From: an uncultured Eubacteriales bacterium
Lineage (GTDB): Bacteria; Bacillota; Clostridia; Oscillospirales; QAKW01
Length of the DNA: 42,366 bases
Assembly (NCBI GenBank): GCA_902492505.1
Contig: CABULU010000011.1
Span: forward strand, 1-42,366
Direction: 5' to 3'
The notes below the pieces were generated by a model. That model was not told the DNA's origin and searched no databases. It saw nothing but the letters and a program-made list of their open reading frames with translations. Made by a program: the position numbers and the translations under genes. Every line of letters starts with the position of its first letter. Position 1 is the first letter of the stretch. This document shows, one piece after another, positions 25,751-34,280 of the stretch.

Positions 25751-26497
25751 TTATTCGTAATCTACAACATTTATCCATGTATTTAAAAATTCACGTTCTT
25801 TTTCATTGCCCTTGACAGTCTGCGAAGCCGCTACAACCGGCATCCATTTCTGCACATACTGCTTTGCGGTACCGCTCTTTTGACAGAACAGCTCAAGATA
25901 CTCTTCCGCAGACGCAATATCACCCTCCAGCCAGAAAAGAAGGTATGTCCTTGCAGCATCTGCAGAGGCATTGCCCTGTGTGGCATGCGACCAGTCGATA
26001 ATATACGGACCGTCATCTGAGACAATTATATTAGACGGGTTAAAATCGCCGTGACACAGCTTATTGTGTTTAGGCATCGCCTCAAGGCGCGTATGCAAAT
26101 CATAGCGCACCGTTGCAGTAAGATCCGTCTGTGCGATTTTCCTGTCCATTTTATCGCGCAGCTTTCCCAGCAGCGGGCAGGTTTTTGAATGCATTTCAAG
26201 CTGAAGCTCAACAAAAAAATCCATATACTCGTCTTTATTTCCGGGATTTTCACGCATAAGCTCTGCAAGTGTTTTGCCCTTAATATAATCTGAAACTATC
26301 GTCCATTTCCCATCTGTTTTTGTGACCTCCGAAACTTTGGGAATATTAAGACCGGTTTCTTCAACACGCGCCTGATTCAGCGCTTCATTAAGCACATCCG
26401 CCTTAGAAAAGTCCTCATCAAAGACCTTCAGGCATCTGTCGCCGTCGCGATAAATCGTTTTCCTGTTACGGACTGCGATAATTCTGTCTAATTTCAT
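25751..26497 (-). CDS. APH-fold phosphotransferase (protein-kinase-like), first gene of hydrogenase/sensor operon
   Basis: A 248-residue protein of the aminoglycoside phosphotransferase/choline kinase family, which shares the protein kinase fold. Lys24 (CLKVF) fits the ATP-anchoring Lys. The catalytic loop is CHGDFNPSN (Asp151, Asn156) and the Mg-binding motif is IIDW (Asp168). GGGAGG lies 7 bases before the ATG. Its presence at the head of an operon with a serine phosphatase and redox sensors makes a protein or small-molecule kinase counterpart to the phosphatase plausible, but this is inference; many family members act on small alcohols. Confidence 0.8.
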   Translation of the reverse strand: MKLDRIIAVRNRKTIYRDGDRCLKVFDEDFSKADVLNEALNQARVEETGLNIPKVSEVTKTDGKWTIVSDYIKGKTLAELMRENPGNKDEYMDFFVELQLEMHSKTCPLLGKLRDKMDRKIAQTDLTATVRYDLHTRLEAMPKHNKLCHGDFNPSNIIVSDDGPYIIDWSHATQGNASADAARTYLLFWLEGDIASAEEYLELFCQKSGTAKQYVQKWMPVVAASQTVKGNEKEREFLNTWINVVDYE

Positions 26498-26560
26498 GCT
26501 TGAACCTCCCGAAAGTATAGTTATTATTTTATTTAGAATATACGTAAACTGTCTGTTATA

Positions 26561-26589
26561 ATATTATCATAATATATACAAACGGACAA
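26561..26589 (-). promoter_or_regulatory. Putative promoter of the hydrogenase/sensor operon with palindromic -10
   Basis: Minus strand TTGTCC (26584-26589), a 17-base spacer and TAATAT (26561-26566). The -10 lies inside a perfect 7-1-7 inverted repeat, ATATTAT-C-ATAATAT (26561-26575), that could be an operator, for example of the Fur/PerR type. A/T richness means chance cannot be excluded. Confidence 0.4.
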
Positions 26590-26637
26590 TTGCATTTTTT
26601 ACATACCGATATTGTCTTTTTCGGCATATCCGCAAAA

Positions 26638-27564
26638 TTATAAAAATGTCTTTCTTTTAAATTCACAAAGATATGAAATAAAGTCATTGTCCAGCTCACC
26701 CAAACGGTAGTCTTTACGATGAATAAGCACATCCTTATATATGCAGTCGCCGTCCGCAAGCTCCTTTTGCACAATTCCGAAGCGCTTTAAAACAGAATTT
26801 GGACACGGCTCTTCTATTAAATATGAACACGGATTTTGACTTAAAACCAAAAAACGGCAGGAGCGACTGTCAGAAAACACACGGCGCTGTATCGGCTTGT
26901 CTTGTACATCCTTAATGTCCTGTGAAAAAGACGGCGACGAATACGGGTCCAAATCGCATATTTCAGTATACCAGCAAAGATCGCGGCGACAAACACTCTC
27001 ATTCGTTGCAAGCGGATGCCTGCTGCTAATCAAGACGCATTTTTTAAACTCACCGAGCAGCTCGTAATCTATTTCCTTTTCATCCATCATGCTTTTATAG
27101 AATTTATCGTACTTTTGATTATATCTTATAATTCCCAGCGTACAATCCCCGCGCAAAACGATTTTTATAACTCCGGAAGGATCATTTTCTTTAAAAAAAT
27201 AAAGCTGCGCGTCCGTCTGCGATTTAATTTCTGCCGACAGCGACGAAAACGCAGACACGATATATCCCGAGTCGGGAGCGGCAAGAGAAAAACGCTTTTT
27301 GGTCTGCTTTTCACCTTTAAAAATATCCTTCAGCGTATCTATCTGATTCAAAATATTTTCGGCGTATTTTATGAAAATTTCACCGTCTGAAGTAAGCTCC
27401 ATTCCTTTGGCGGAACGGTCAAACACATTGACGCCAAGCGACGCTTCCAGCTCCTTAACAGCACGGCTCAAATTAGGCTGACCGATATACAGTTTTTCAG
27501 CTGCCTTATTGATAGACCCCGCTTTGGCAATCTCAACAGCGTACCTCAAATGCGTTAAATTCAC
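26638..27564 (-). CDS. LysR-family transcriptional regulator
   Basis: A DNA-binding regulator of 308 residues. The N-terminal winged helix (MNLTHLRYAVEIAKAGSINK followed by AAEKLYIGQPNLSRAVKELE) is typical of LysR, and the rest is the effector-binding domain. The start is a GTG at 27564, 5 bases after AAGGAGG; the frame continues upstream to an ATG lacking such a site. It has its own promoter at 27599-27627, about 190 bases from the divergent ABC-exporter genes, the usual arrangement for LysR targets. It may also act on the operon downstream of it on the same strand. The inducer is unknown. Confidence 0.92.
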   Translation of the reverse strand: MNLTHLRYAVEIAKAGSINKAAEKLYIGQPNLSRAVKELEASLGVNVFDRSAKGMELTSDGEIFIKYAENILNQIDTLKDIFKGEKQTKKRFSLAAPDSGYIVSAFSSLSAEIKSQTDAQLYFFKENDPSGVIKIVLRGDCTLGIIRYNQKYDKFYKSMMDEKEIDYELLGEFKKCVLISSRHPLATNESVCRRDLCWYTEICDLDPYSSPSFSQDIKDVQDKPIQRRVFSDSRSCRFLVLSQNPCSYLIEEPCPNSVLKRFGIVQKELADGDCIYKDVLIHRKDYRLGELDNDFISYLCEFKRKTFL

Positions 27565-27598
27565 GGCAGCCTCCTTTTTCATCGGTTATCATATAAAT

Positions 27599-27627
27599 AT
27601 AATAATACAAATTGCGACATTTATCAA
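27599..27627 (-). promoter_or_regulatory. Promoter of the LysR gene
   Basis: Minus strand TTGATA (27622-27627), a 17-base spacer and TATTAT (27599-27604), placing the transcript start near 27592, about 28 bases before the GTG start. Confidence 0.65.
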
Positions 27628-27694
27628 TATCATTTTATTGATTTGCATAAAAATAAGTTTAAAGTTTTGCTCCGAGACTATATTGACACATATA

Positions 27695-27723
27695 TTGCTT
27701 TTGAAAAAACTGTATGATATAAT
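27695..27723 (+). promoter_or_regulatory. Promoter of the ABC exporter genes
   Basis: TTGCTT (27695-27700), a 17-base spacer and TATAAT (27718-27723), 32 bases before the first ATG. A TTGACA at 27683 is too far from this -10 to pair with it. Confidence 0.7.
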
Positions 27724-27755
27724 TTGAAAATCAGTACAATGAAAAGGACGACTAC

Positions 27756-28667
27756 ATGAATCACATCATAAAGATTGACTCTCTGTGCAAATCATTTGGC
27801 AACATAAAGGCCGTGGACAATATGAGTCTGCGGGTGAACGAAGGCGAACTGTTCGCCTTTTTAGGAGTAAACGGAGCCGGAAAAAGCACAACTATATCCA
27901 TCATGTGCTCACAGCTGAAAAAAGACAGCGGGCACATAGAAATATGCGGACAGCCGACAGACAAAAACGCTTCGGAAATTGCAAGAAAGTTGGGCGTCGT
28001 ATTTCAAAATTCGGTTCTGGACGGTCCGCTGACTGTTTCCGACAATTTGAAAAGCCGCGCCGCACTATACGGAATTACCGGCAAAGAGTATAAAAATCGA
28101 GAGGTCGAGCTTTCGCGGCTCCTTGATTTTAAAGAGCTGTTGGGCCGGAGCGTATCAAAGCTGTCCGGCGGTCAGCGCCGACGCATAGATATTGCGCGCG
28201 CTCTTATACACAGACCACAGATTTTAATTTTAGACGAACCCACGACCGGGCTTGACCCGCAGACACGCAAGATGCTGTGGGATACGATTTTTTTACTGCG
28301 CCGCGACGAAAATATGACCGTTTTTCTTACAACTCACTACATGGAAGAGGCAGCAGACGCAGACTACGTGGTCATAATCGACAACGGAAAGATAGCAGCC
28401 GAAGGGACGCCGCATATGCTCAAGGGCAAATATACGGGGGATTTCATAACCCTTTACGGTGTAAACGAACAGCGCATAAAGGAACTGAAGCTTCCCTACA
28501 CCGCGCTGCGCGGGGGCTACCGTTTATCGGTGCCCGACACAAAAAGCGCAACCGATCTTATAATAAAATATCCCGATTTATTTACGGACTATGAAATAAC
28601 AAAGGGTAAAATGGACGATGTATTTTTGGCTGTAACCGGAAAGCAGCTTACGGAGGGAAACCAATGA
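27756..28667 (+). CDS. ABC-2 type exporter ATP-binding protein
   Basis: A 303-residue ATPase of the DrrA/CcmA-like group. Walker A is GVNGAGKST (37-45), the Q-loop is near 84, the signature LSGGQ is at 136-140, Walker B ILILDE is at 156-161 and the H-loop is His194. The C-terminal extension of about 80 residues is usual for drug/lipid exporter ATPases. The downstream permease gene overlaps it by 4 bases (ATGA), so the two form one transporter. The exported substrate is unknown; candidates are antimicrobials, lipids or peptides. Confidence 0.95.
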   Translation: MNHIIKIDSLCKSFGNIKAVDNMSLRVNEGELFAFLGVNGAGKSTTISIMCSQLKKDSGHIEICGQPTDKNASEIARKLGVVFQNSVLDGPLTVSDNLKSRAALYGITGKEYKNREVELSRLLDFKELLGRSVSKLSGGQRRRIDIARALIHRPQILILDEPTTGLDPQTRKMLWDTIFLLRRDENMTVFLTTHYMEEAADADYVVIIDNGKIAAEGTPHMLKGKYTGDFITLYGVNEQRIKELKLPYTALRGGYRLSVPDTKSATDLIIKYPDLFTDYEITKGKMDDVFLAVTGKQLTEGNQ

Positions 28668-29566
28668 ACACAATCAGTGCGCTGACAAGGCGAAACATAA
28701 AGCTGTTTTTCAAGGACAAGGGCATGTTCTTTTCCTCAATGATTACACCTATAATACTGCTTGTAATTTACTCAACGTTTCTTTCTAAGGTATACAAAGA
28801 TATTTTTCTGTCCATAATTCCGCAATCTCTCAATACCTCCGACAAAATCATAAATGCACTTGCAAACGGGCAGCTTGTTTCATCACTGCTCGCGGTCTGC
28901 TGCGTTACAGTAGCCTTTTGTTCCAACCTTATCATGGTACAGGATAAGCATTTGGGAACACGCAGGGATTTTACCGTTTCACCGGTCAAAAGTTCAACAC
29001 TGTCGCTGAGCTATTATCTTGCAACCGCCGCCAACACACTTATAGTATGCCTCTGTGCATTTGCAGTATGTATGATATACACGGCGGCAACAGGCTGGTT
29101 TATCAGCCTGAAGGATGTGCTGCTGATGCTGACGGATATCTTTTTGCTTGTAATGTTCGGCACGGCTCTGTCATCAATAATCAATTCATTTCTGTCTACA
29201 CAGGGTCAGATGTCGGCAGTCGGCACAATAGTAAGTGCAGGCTATGGGTTTATATGCGGTGCGTATATGCCTATGTCTCAGTTTGGTGAAGGACTCAGAA
29301 ACGTACTGTCCTTCCTGCCGGGAACATACGGTACGGCACTGATTCGCAACCACGCCTTAAACGGCGCGCTTAATAAACTGTCGGAGCTGGGACTTGCTGA
29401 CGAATATAAAATGCAGATGTGTGACGCCATTGACTGCAATCTGTATTTTTTTAACGATAAAGTAAGCACACCCGTGATGTACGTAATTTTGGCGGGCTCC
29501 TGTGCCGTTCTGATTGCCGTTTATGTAATCATGAACTTTATGCGCCGGAATAAATCAGCAGGTTAA
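28664..29566 (+). CDS. ABC-2 type exporter permease
   Basis: A 300-residue integral membrane protein with six hydrophobic segments and a long extracytoplasmic loop after the first, as in ABC-2 family permeases of the DrrB type. The FLPGTYGTALIRN region near residue 218 is the conserved segment before the last helices. It partners with the ATPase whose gene overlaps it. A terminator is not obvious after the stop; a new promoter begins 21 bases later. Confidence 0.93.
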   Translation: MNTISALTRRNIKLFFKDKGMFFSSMITPIILLVIYSTFLSKVYKDIFLSIIPQSLNTSDKIINALANGQLVSSLLAVCCVTVAFCSNLIMVQDKHLGTRRDFTVSPVKSSTLSLSYYLATAANTLIVCLCAFAVCMIYTAATGWFISLKDVLLMLTDIFLLVMFGTALSSIINSFLSTQGQMSAVGTIVSAGYGFICGAYMPMSQFGEGLRNVLSFLPGTYGTALIRNHALNGALNKLSELGLADEYKMQMCDAIDCNLYFFNDKVSTPVMYVILAGSCAVLIAVYVIMNFMRRNKSAG

Positions 29567-29586
29567 AAGCGCAAAAACAATTATAC

Positions 29587-29615
29587 TTGACTTACAAATT
29601 TATTAAATATATAAT
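29587..29615 (+). promoter_or_regulatory. Sigma-A type promoter of the FkbH-ACP-MBOAT-SGNH operon
   Basis: TTGACT (29587-29592), a 17-base spacer and TATAAT (29610-29615), 26 bases before the first ATG. It makes the O-acylation cluster independent of the ABC exporter genes upstream. Confidence 0.8.
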
Positions 29616-29641
29616 TTATCAGTAATATTCGGAGGTGACAT

Positions 29642-31423
29642 ATGCACAAGGCTTTACAATATCCTTTTGACCCGCAGCTGATACTTAAAAAACGTCGGTC
29701 AATAAAAAAAGAACTCCTTTCCGGGGCAAATAGCTTTATTGATAAAAAAATAGCGGTTTTAGGCGGCTCCACAACACACGATATAATTTCCATTACCGAG
29801 TTGTTTCTTTTAAACTTCGGCATACGTCCGATATTTTATGAATCGGAATTCGGACAGTGGTGGCAGGACGCAATGTTTTGCCCGCAGGAGCTTTTTGAGT
29901 TTTCGCCGGATGTGGTATTCATCCATACAAGCAGCCGCAATATCACAAGCTTTCCCGCCGTGTCGGACAGCGACGAACAAACAGACAAGCTGCTTGACGC
30001 TGAATTTGCACGTTTTGAGAGCGCGTGGCAGGCGCTGAAAGATAAATTCGGTTCGGTCATTATAATACAAAACAATTTTGAGCTGCCCTATTTCCGTCTG
30101 CTCGGAAACAGCGATACGTCAAACAAGCGCGGGCACACAAATTTTATAAACAGACTTAATATGAAGTTTGCCGATTATGCGGCGGCAAACAGCGGTTTCT
30201 ATATAAACGATATAAATTATCTGTCCGCGGATTACGGACTTTCACGGTGGTCTGCGCCGTTTTACTGGCACATGTACAAATATTGCCTTGCCCTTGACGC
30301 CATACCCGAGTTTGCATTCAATCTTGCATCGATAATAAAATCGATATACGGAAAAAACAAAAAAGCCCTTGCACTCGACCTTGACAATACGCTTTGGGGA
30401 GGTGTTGTCGGAGATGACGGCGTGGAGGGAATCGAGATCGGCCACGAGACCTCTATGGGACAGGTGTACAGCGAATTCCAAAAGTATCTCAAAGACGTTT
30501 CCTCTATCGGAATAACTCTCAACGTAAATTCAAAAAACGAATATGAAAATGCAATGGCGGGACTTAATCATCCGGAGAGTACACTGAAGCCTAAAGATTT
30601 CATTGTAATAAAGGCAAACTGGGAAACAAAGGACAGGAATTTGTTTGCTATTGCCAAAGAGCTGAATATCGGTACGGACAGTATTGTGTTTATAGACGAT
30701 AATCCCGCCGAACGCGCTATGGTAACTGCAAGTCTTCCCGAAACAGAGGCACCGGACATCGGCACACCCGAAAACTATATCGGAATACTCGACCGCTCCC
30801 GCTTTTTTGAGGTGACTGAGCTTTCAAGCGACGATGTCAAAAGAAATGAGATGTACCGTCAAAACGCTGCAAGAGCCGCTGAACAGACTCAGTTTGCCGA
30901 CTACGGAGATTACCTGCGCTCACTGAATATGAAAGCGGTAATACGGGATTTTGAACCAATATATATTCCGAGAATAGCGCAGCTTACAAACAAATCAAAT
31001 CAGTTTAATCTCACAACTCTGCGTATATCCGAAAGTGAAATGGAAAATATCTCAAAGGATGACAGGTACATTCGCCTTTACGGAAAGCTTTCTGACAAGT
31101 ACGGCGACAACGGAGTTATCACCGTTGTAATAGGTCAGAAGGAAAACGATAAGCTTCATATAAAACTTTGGCTGATGAGCTGCCGTGTCCTCAAACGCGA
31201 TATGGAGCTTGCCATGCTTGACAGTCTTGTCGACACAGCAAAGGCACAGGGCATCAAAAAGCTTTACGGCTACTACTACAAAACGGCAAAAAATGCTATG
31301 GTAAAAGAATTCTACGGTACGCTCGGATTTAAGAAGCTGTCCGAGACCGAAGACAGCAGTGAATGGGAGCTTGACATAAGCGACTATAAAAACAAAAATA
31401 AAGTAATTGAGGTAGAAAGCTAA
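29642..31423 (+). CDS. FkbH-like HAD-IIIC family protein (acyl-ACP loading enzyme candidate)
   Basis: A 593-residue multidomain protein. Residues of about 35-225 form an SGNH-like N-terminal region (VLGGSTTHD at 39-47, IHTSSRN at 94-100). Residues of about 240-400 form the HAD-IIIC domain with DLDNT (Asp246, Asp248), NSKN at 296-299 and IDDNP (Asp352, Asp353). The C-terminal part, about 430-590, resembles a GNAT-fold domain. In polyketide pathways FkbH enzymes convert 1,3-bisphosphoglycerate into glyceryl-S-ACP; a similar role here fits the ACP gene that overlaps its stop by one base (TAATG). GGAGG lies 6 bases before the ATG. It could alternatively load another phosphorylated acid. Confidence 0.88.
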   Translation: MHKALQYPFDPQLILKKRRSIKKELLSGANSFIDKKIAVLGGSTTHDIISITELFLLNFGIRPIFYESEFGQWWQDAMFCPQELFEFSPDVVFIHTSSRNITSFPAVSDSDEQTDKLLDAEFARFESAWQALKDKFGSVIIIQNNFELPYFRLLGNSDTSNKRGHTNFINRLNMKFADYAAANSGFYINDINYLSADYGLSRWSAPFYWHMYKYCLALDAIPEFAFNLASIIKSIYGKNKKALALDLDNTLWGGVVGDDGVEGIEIGHETSMGQVYSEFQKYLKDVSSIGITLNVNSKNEYENAMAGLNHPESTLKPKDFIVIKANWETKDRNLFAIAKELNIGTDSIVFIDDNPAERAMVTASLPETEAPDIGTPENYIGILDRSRFFEVTELSSDDVKRNEMYRQNAARAAEQTQFADYGDYLRSLNMKAVIRDFEPIYIPRIAQLTNKSNQFNLTTLRISESEMENISKDDRYIRLYGKLSDKYGDNGVITVVIGQKENDKLHIKLWLMSCRVLKRDMELAMLDSLVDTAKAQGIKKLYGYYYKTAKNAMVKEFYGTLGFKKLSETEDSSEWELDISDYKNKNKVIEVES

Positions 31424-31662
31424 TGGACAGAAATGAAATTTTCGAAAGACTTAACGATGTTTTCAGAGACGTATTTGATGACGATACAATAACCGTATCC
31501 GAGGATACAACGGCCGCCGACATTGACGGCTGGGATTCGCTAATGCACATCACCCTCATTTCCGCAGTAGAAGATGAGTTCGATATTAAATTTGACATGA
31601 AAAGCGTCGTAGCTATGAAAAACGTTGGAGATATGGCAGACGTTATCGAGCAGGAAGTATAA
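31423..31662 (+). CDS. Acyl carrier protein (dedicated)
   Basis: A 79-residue carrier protein. Ser39 in the GWDSL motif would carry the 4'-phosphopantetheine arm. The length, acidic character and helix pattern match stand-alone ACP/DltC-like carriers. It is encoded between the FkbH-like gene and the MBOAT gene with one-base overlap on one side and zero spacing on the other, so it most likely shuttles the acyl group from FkbH to the MBOAT. A pantetheinyl transferase is not in the window and would be supplied in trans. Confidence 0.92.
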   Translation: MDRNEIFERLNDVFRDVFDDDTITVSEDTTAADIDGWDSLMHITLISAVEDEFDIKFDMKSVVAMKNVGDMADVIEQEV

Positions 31663-33231
31663 ATGGTTTTCACTTCTCTCAAATTCATATTGTTTATAAC
31701 CGCAACGGTTACCGTATATTTTCTTTTTCCCAAAAAGTACCGTTGGGTTTGGCTGCTAATTGCAAGCTACTTCTTTTATCTTTCCGCAAGCATAAAGTAC
31801 GGCGTTTTCCTGGTCTTTTCGACCGCCGTTACATACTTTGCCGCGATTTGGATGGAAAAAACAACCGAAAAATCCTCAATTGCAGCACTGCCTAAGGAAG
31901 AACGCAAAGAGGCTAAAAAACGGCTGCAAAAGAGAAAAAAGCTTATCGTCGCCCTTGCAATTATTCTGAATTTTGCAGTTCTTTTTTTTATTAAGTATTA
32001 CAATTTTACAGTGCTTAATATCTCTGCGTTCGCAGGCGTTTTCGGAATTGAGTTTTCGCCTGTTTTATCAAATCTGCTGCTGCCCGTCGGGATTTCCTTC
32101 TACACCTTTCAGGTCACGGGATATGTTATCGACGTATACCGTGAAATCAACGCACCAGAGCATAACTTTTTTAAATACGCGCTGTTTGTAAGCTTTTTCC
32201 CTCAGATTATGCAAGGACCTATCGGAAGGTTTTCACTGCTTTCGCAAACACTGTATGAGGGACACGCATTTGAATATGAAAGAATGACGTACGGTCTGCA
32301 AAGAATGATTTTCGGCTTCTTTGAAAAGTTAGTTATTGCGGACAGGCTGGCTATTGCGGTTGATACAGTATGGGCGGACTATATGTCATACGGAAAAATC
32401 GAGCTGTTACTCGCCTGTCTTTTTTATGCGATACAGATTTACGCCGATTTTGCCGGTTACATGGATATAGCTCTCGGAGCCTCTGAGATTATGGGTATAC
32501 GCTTATCGGAAAATTTCAAAGCTCCCTACTTTTCTGCATCCGTCCCGGAATTTTGGCGGCGCTGGCACATAACACTCGGGTCATGGTTTCGGGATTATCT
32601 CTTTTATCCCGTCATGCGCTCCGGCTGGTGCTCAAGCCTCGGAAAAAGACTGAAGGAGAAATTCGGTAAAAAGCTGTCCGGCAAAGTTACAACAGTTATA
32701 GCACTCATGTGCGTATGGTTTTTTACCGGCATGTGGCACGGAGCAAGCTGGCACTATATTATTTGGGGCGTTTATTACGGTATTCTGATAATTCTGTCTA
32801 CACTACTATCTCCCGTCTTTGACGGATTTGTACAGAAACATTCAATAGACCGTAACAAGCCGTTTTACAAGTCGGTGCAAATATTGAAAACCTTTGCACT
32901 TGTATGTCTCGGTTATATATTTTTCAGAAGCACCGGCATGACGCAGGCGTTTGGCATTATAGGGCGGATTTTCACGGGCTCCGCGCCGCTTGCTTCTCCT
33001 GCCGGCATCGGGCTTGACAGAGCAGACCTTCTTGTTGCTCTGACAGCCGTCGCAGTTTTGATAATTATAGATATATACCGCGCAAAAGATATTGATATAC
33101 GTAAATCGGTCGCAGAAAAACCGCTTGCTGTGCGTTGGACGGTATATTTCATTCTGCTGTTTTCGGTAATAATATTCGGAATATACGGTCCGGGATATTC
33201 CTCCTCATCGTTTATTTACTTTCAGTTTTAA
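31663..33231 (+). CDS. MBOAT-family membrane O-acyltransferase (DltB/AlgI-like)
   Basis: A 522-residue integral membrane protein with about 11 hydrophobic segments. The conserved FWRRWH motif ends at His302 and GMWHGASWH places the likely catalytic His at 359, with a second His at 364; the pattern is that of DltB and AlgI, which move acyl groups across the membrane from a carrier onto a polysaccharide or teichoic acid. The start directly follows the ACP stop and the end is followed by AGGAGG for the SGNH gene. The acceptor polymer is unknown. Confidence 0.95.
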   Translation: MVFTSLKFILFITATVTVYFLFPKKYRWVWLLIASYFFYLSASIKYGVFLVFSTAVTYFAAIWMEKTTEKSSIAALPKEERKEAKKRLQKRKKLIVALAIILNFAVLFFIKYYNFTVLNISAFAGVFGIEFSPVLSNLLLPVGISFYTFQVTGYVIDVYREINAPEHNFFKYALFVSFFPQIMQGPIGRFSLLSQTLYEGHAFEYERMTYGLQRMIFGFFEKLVIADRLAIAVDTVWADYMSYGKIELLLACLFYAIQIYADFAGYMDIALGASEIMGIRLSENFKAPYFSASVPEFWRRWHITLGSWFRDYLFYPVMRSGWCSSLGKRLKEKFGKKLSGKVTTVIALMCVWFFTGMWHGASWHYIIWGVYYGILIILSTLLSPVFDGFVQKHSIDRNKPFYKSVQILKTFALVCLGYIFFRSTGMTQAFGIIGRIFTGSAPLASPAGIGLDRADLLVALTAVAVLIIIDIYRAKDIDIRKSVAEKPLAVRWTVYFILLFSVIIFGIYGPGYSSSSFIYFQF

Positions 33232-33242
33232 GGAGGATAATT

Positions 33243-34232
33243 ATGAGCATAAAGCTACAAAGAATTATTAAGGCAGTTGCATTTATACTGATTTTCTGTG
33301 TCCTGTTTTCGGGTGCAACATATATACTGCGAAACAAAAACGAAGCAAATATTGTCCTGCCGTTTTACGACGAGCCGAAGAATACCCTTGACGTAATTTT
33401 TATCGGTTCCAGCCATGTCATGTGCTCCGTTTATCCGATGGAGCTGTATGACCGATACGGTATTGCCTCATATGTATTTGCAAGCTCTGCACAGCTTCTT
33501 CCGCAATCTTACTATCAGCTTAAAGAAGCGCTGCGTTTTCAAAGTCCGAAAATGATAGTGCTTGATGTATCGGGAGTTATTTACGACACAAAGATTTCAA
33601 CGACCGAGTATGCGCACGTTCAGATTGACAACATGTCGTTTTCTCCAGTGAAATATGAAGCGATTTGGGATTTGTTTGACAGCGGTTCGCGCGCAGAATA
33701 TATATTCAATATTATCAGATTTCATTCGCGCTGGAAAGAACTCGGAAAAAATGACTTTTTACCGATAAAATCGGTAACCAAAGGCTCATATGTCAGTACA
33801 GACTGTACTCCATGTCCGCCCAACAGGGAAATTTCACACGATGATAAAACCGAAATGTTCCCCACCGCTGAAAAATATCTGCGAATGATGATTGAGCTTT
33901 GCATGGAAAGAGAAATAGAGGTGATGCTATTCAATGCGCCTGCGGTAGAGGAACACGAAAGTCTGCCGCGGTGCAACGCCGTAAACGACATTGCCAAAGA
34001 ATATGGAATTAATTTTATCGATCTGAATATGCGATATCGTGAAATTGATTTCAACCCGGCCACCGATTACAGAGACCCGTGGCACTGCAACGCAAAGGGT
34101 GCTATGAAAGTTACAACGTTTCTCGGAGATTTTATAAAGGCCAATTACGATATCCCGGATAGGCGTGAAGATGACATATACAGCTTTTGGGACAGTCAGC
34201 TGAAAGAATACCGCAGTCAATACAAATATTGA
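33243..34232 (+). CDS. Membrane-anchored SGNH-type protein (DltD/AlgX-like)
   Basis: A 329-residue protein with a short basic N-terminus and one hydrophobic segment at about 10-28, leaving the rest outside the cell. The SGNH block I motif is GSSH at 55-58 with Ser57 as the likely nucleophile, and the block V-type motif is DPWH (Asp278, His281) near the C-terminus. Such proteins transfer or edit acyl groups on surface glycans in partnership with an MBOAT. The start at ATG 33243 lies 6 bases after AGGAGG; an upstream in-frame extension overlaps the MBOAT gene. It is the last gene of the cluster and is followed by a strong terminator. Confidence 0.85.
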   Translation: MSIKLQRIIKAVAFILIFCVLFSGATYILRNKNEANIVLPFYDEPKNTLDVIFIGSSHVMCSVYPMELYDRYGIASYVFASSAQLLPQSYYQLKEALRFQSPKMIVLDVSGVIYDTKISTTEYAHVQIDNMSFSPVKYEAIWDLFDSGSRAEYIFNIIRFHSRWKELGKNDFLPIKSVTKGSYVSTDCTPCPPNREISHDDKTEMFPTAEKYLRMMIELCMEREIEVMLFNAPAVEEHESLPRCNAVNDIAKEYGINFIDLNMRYREIDFNPATDYRDPWHCNAKGAMKVTTFLGDFIKANYDIPDRREDDIYSFWDSQLKEYRSQYKY

Positions 34233-34265
34233 AAAAACACACCGGCATACACCGGTGTGTTTTTT
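34232..34265. terminator. Bidirectional terminator after the O-acylation cluster
   Basis: Stem ACACACCGG (34237-34245) with CCGGTGTGT (34252-34260), a 6-base loop, and A and T runs on both sides. It ends the SGNH gene and also the parvulin gene arriving from the other strand. Confidence 0.9.
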
Positions 34266-34280
34266 ATTCTGTTTTATCAC

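Noticed and set aside
27683..27688. TTGACA as the -35 of the ABC exporter promoter
   Set aside because: The distance to the nearest TATAAT is 29 bases, too long; TTGCTT at 27695 with 17 bases fits.
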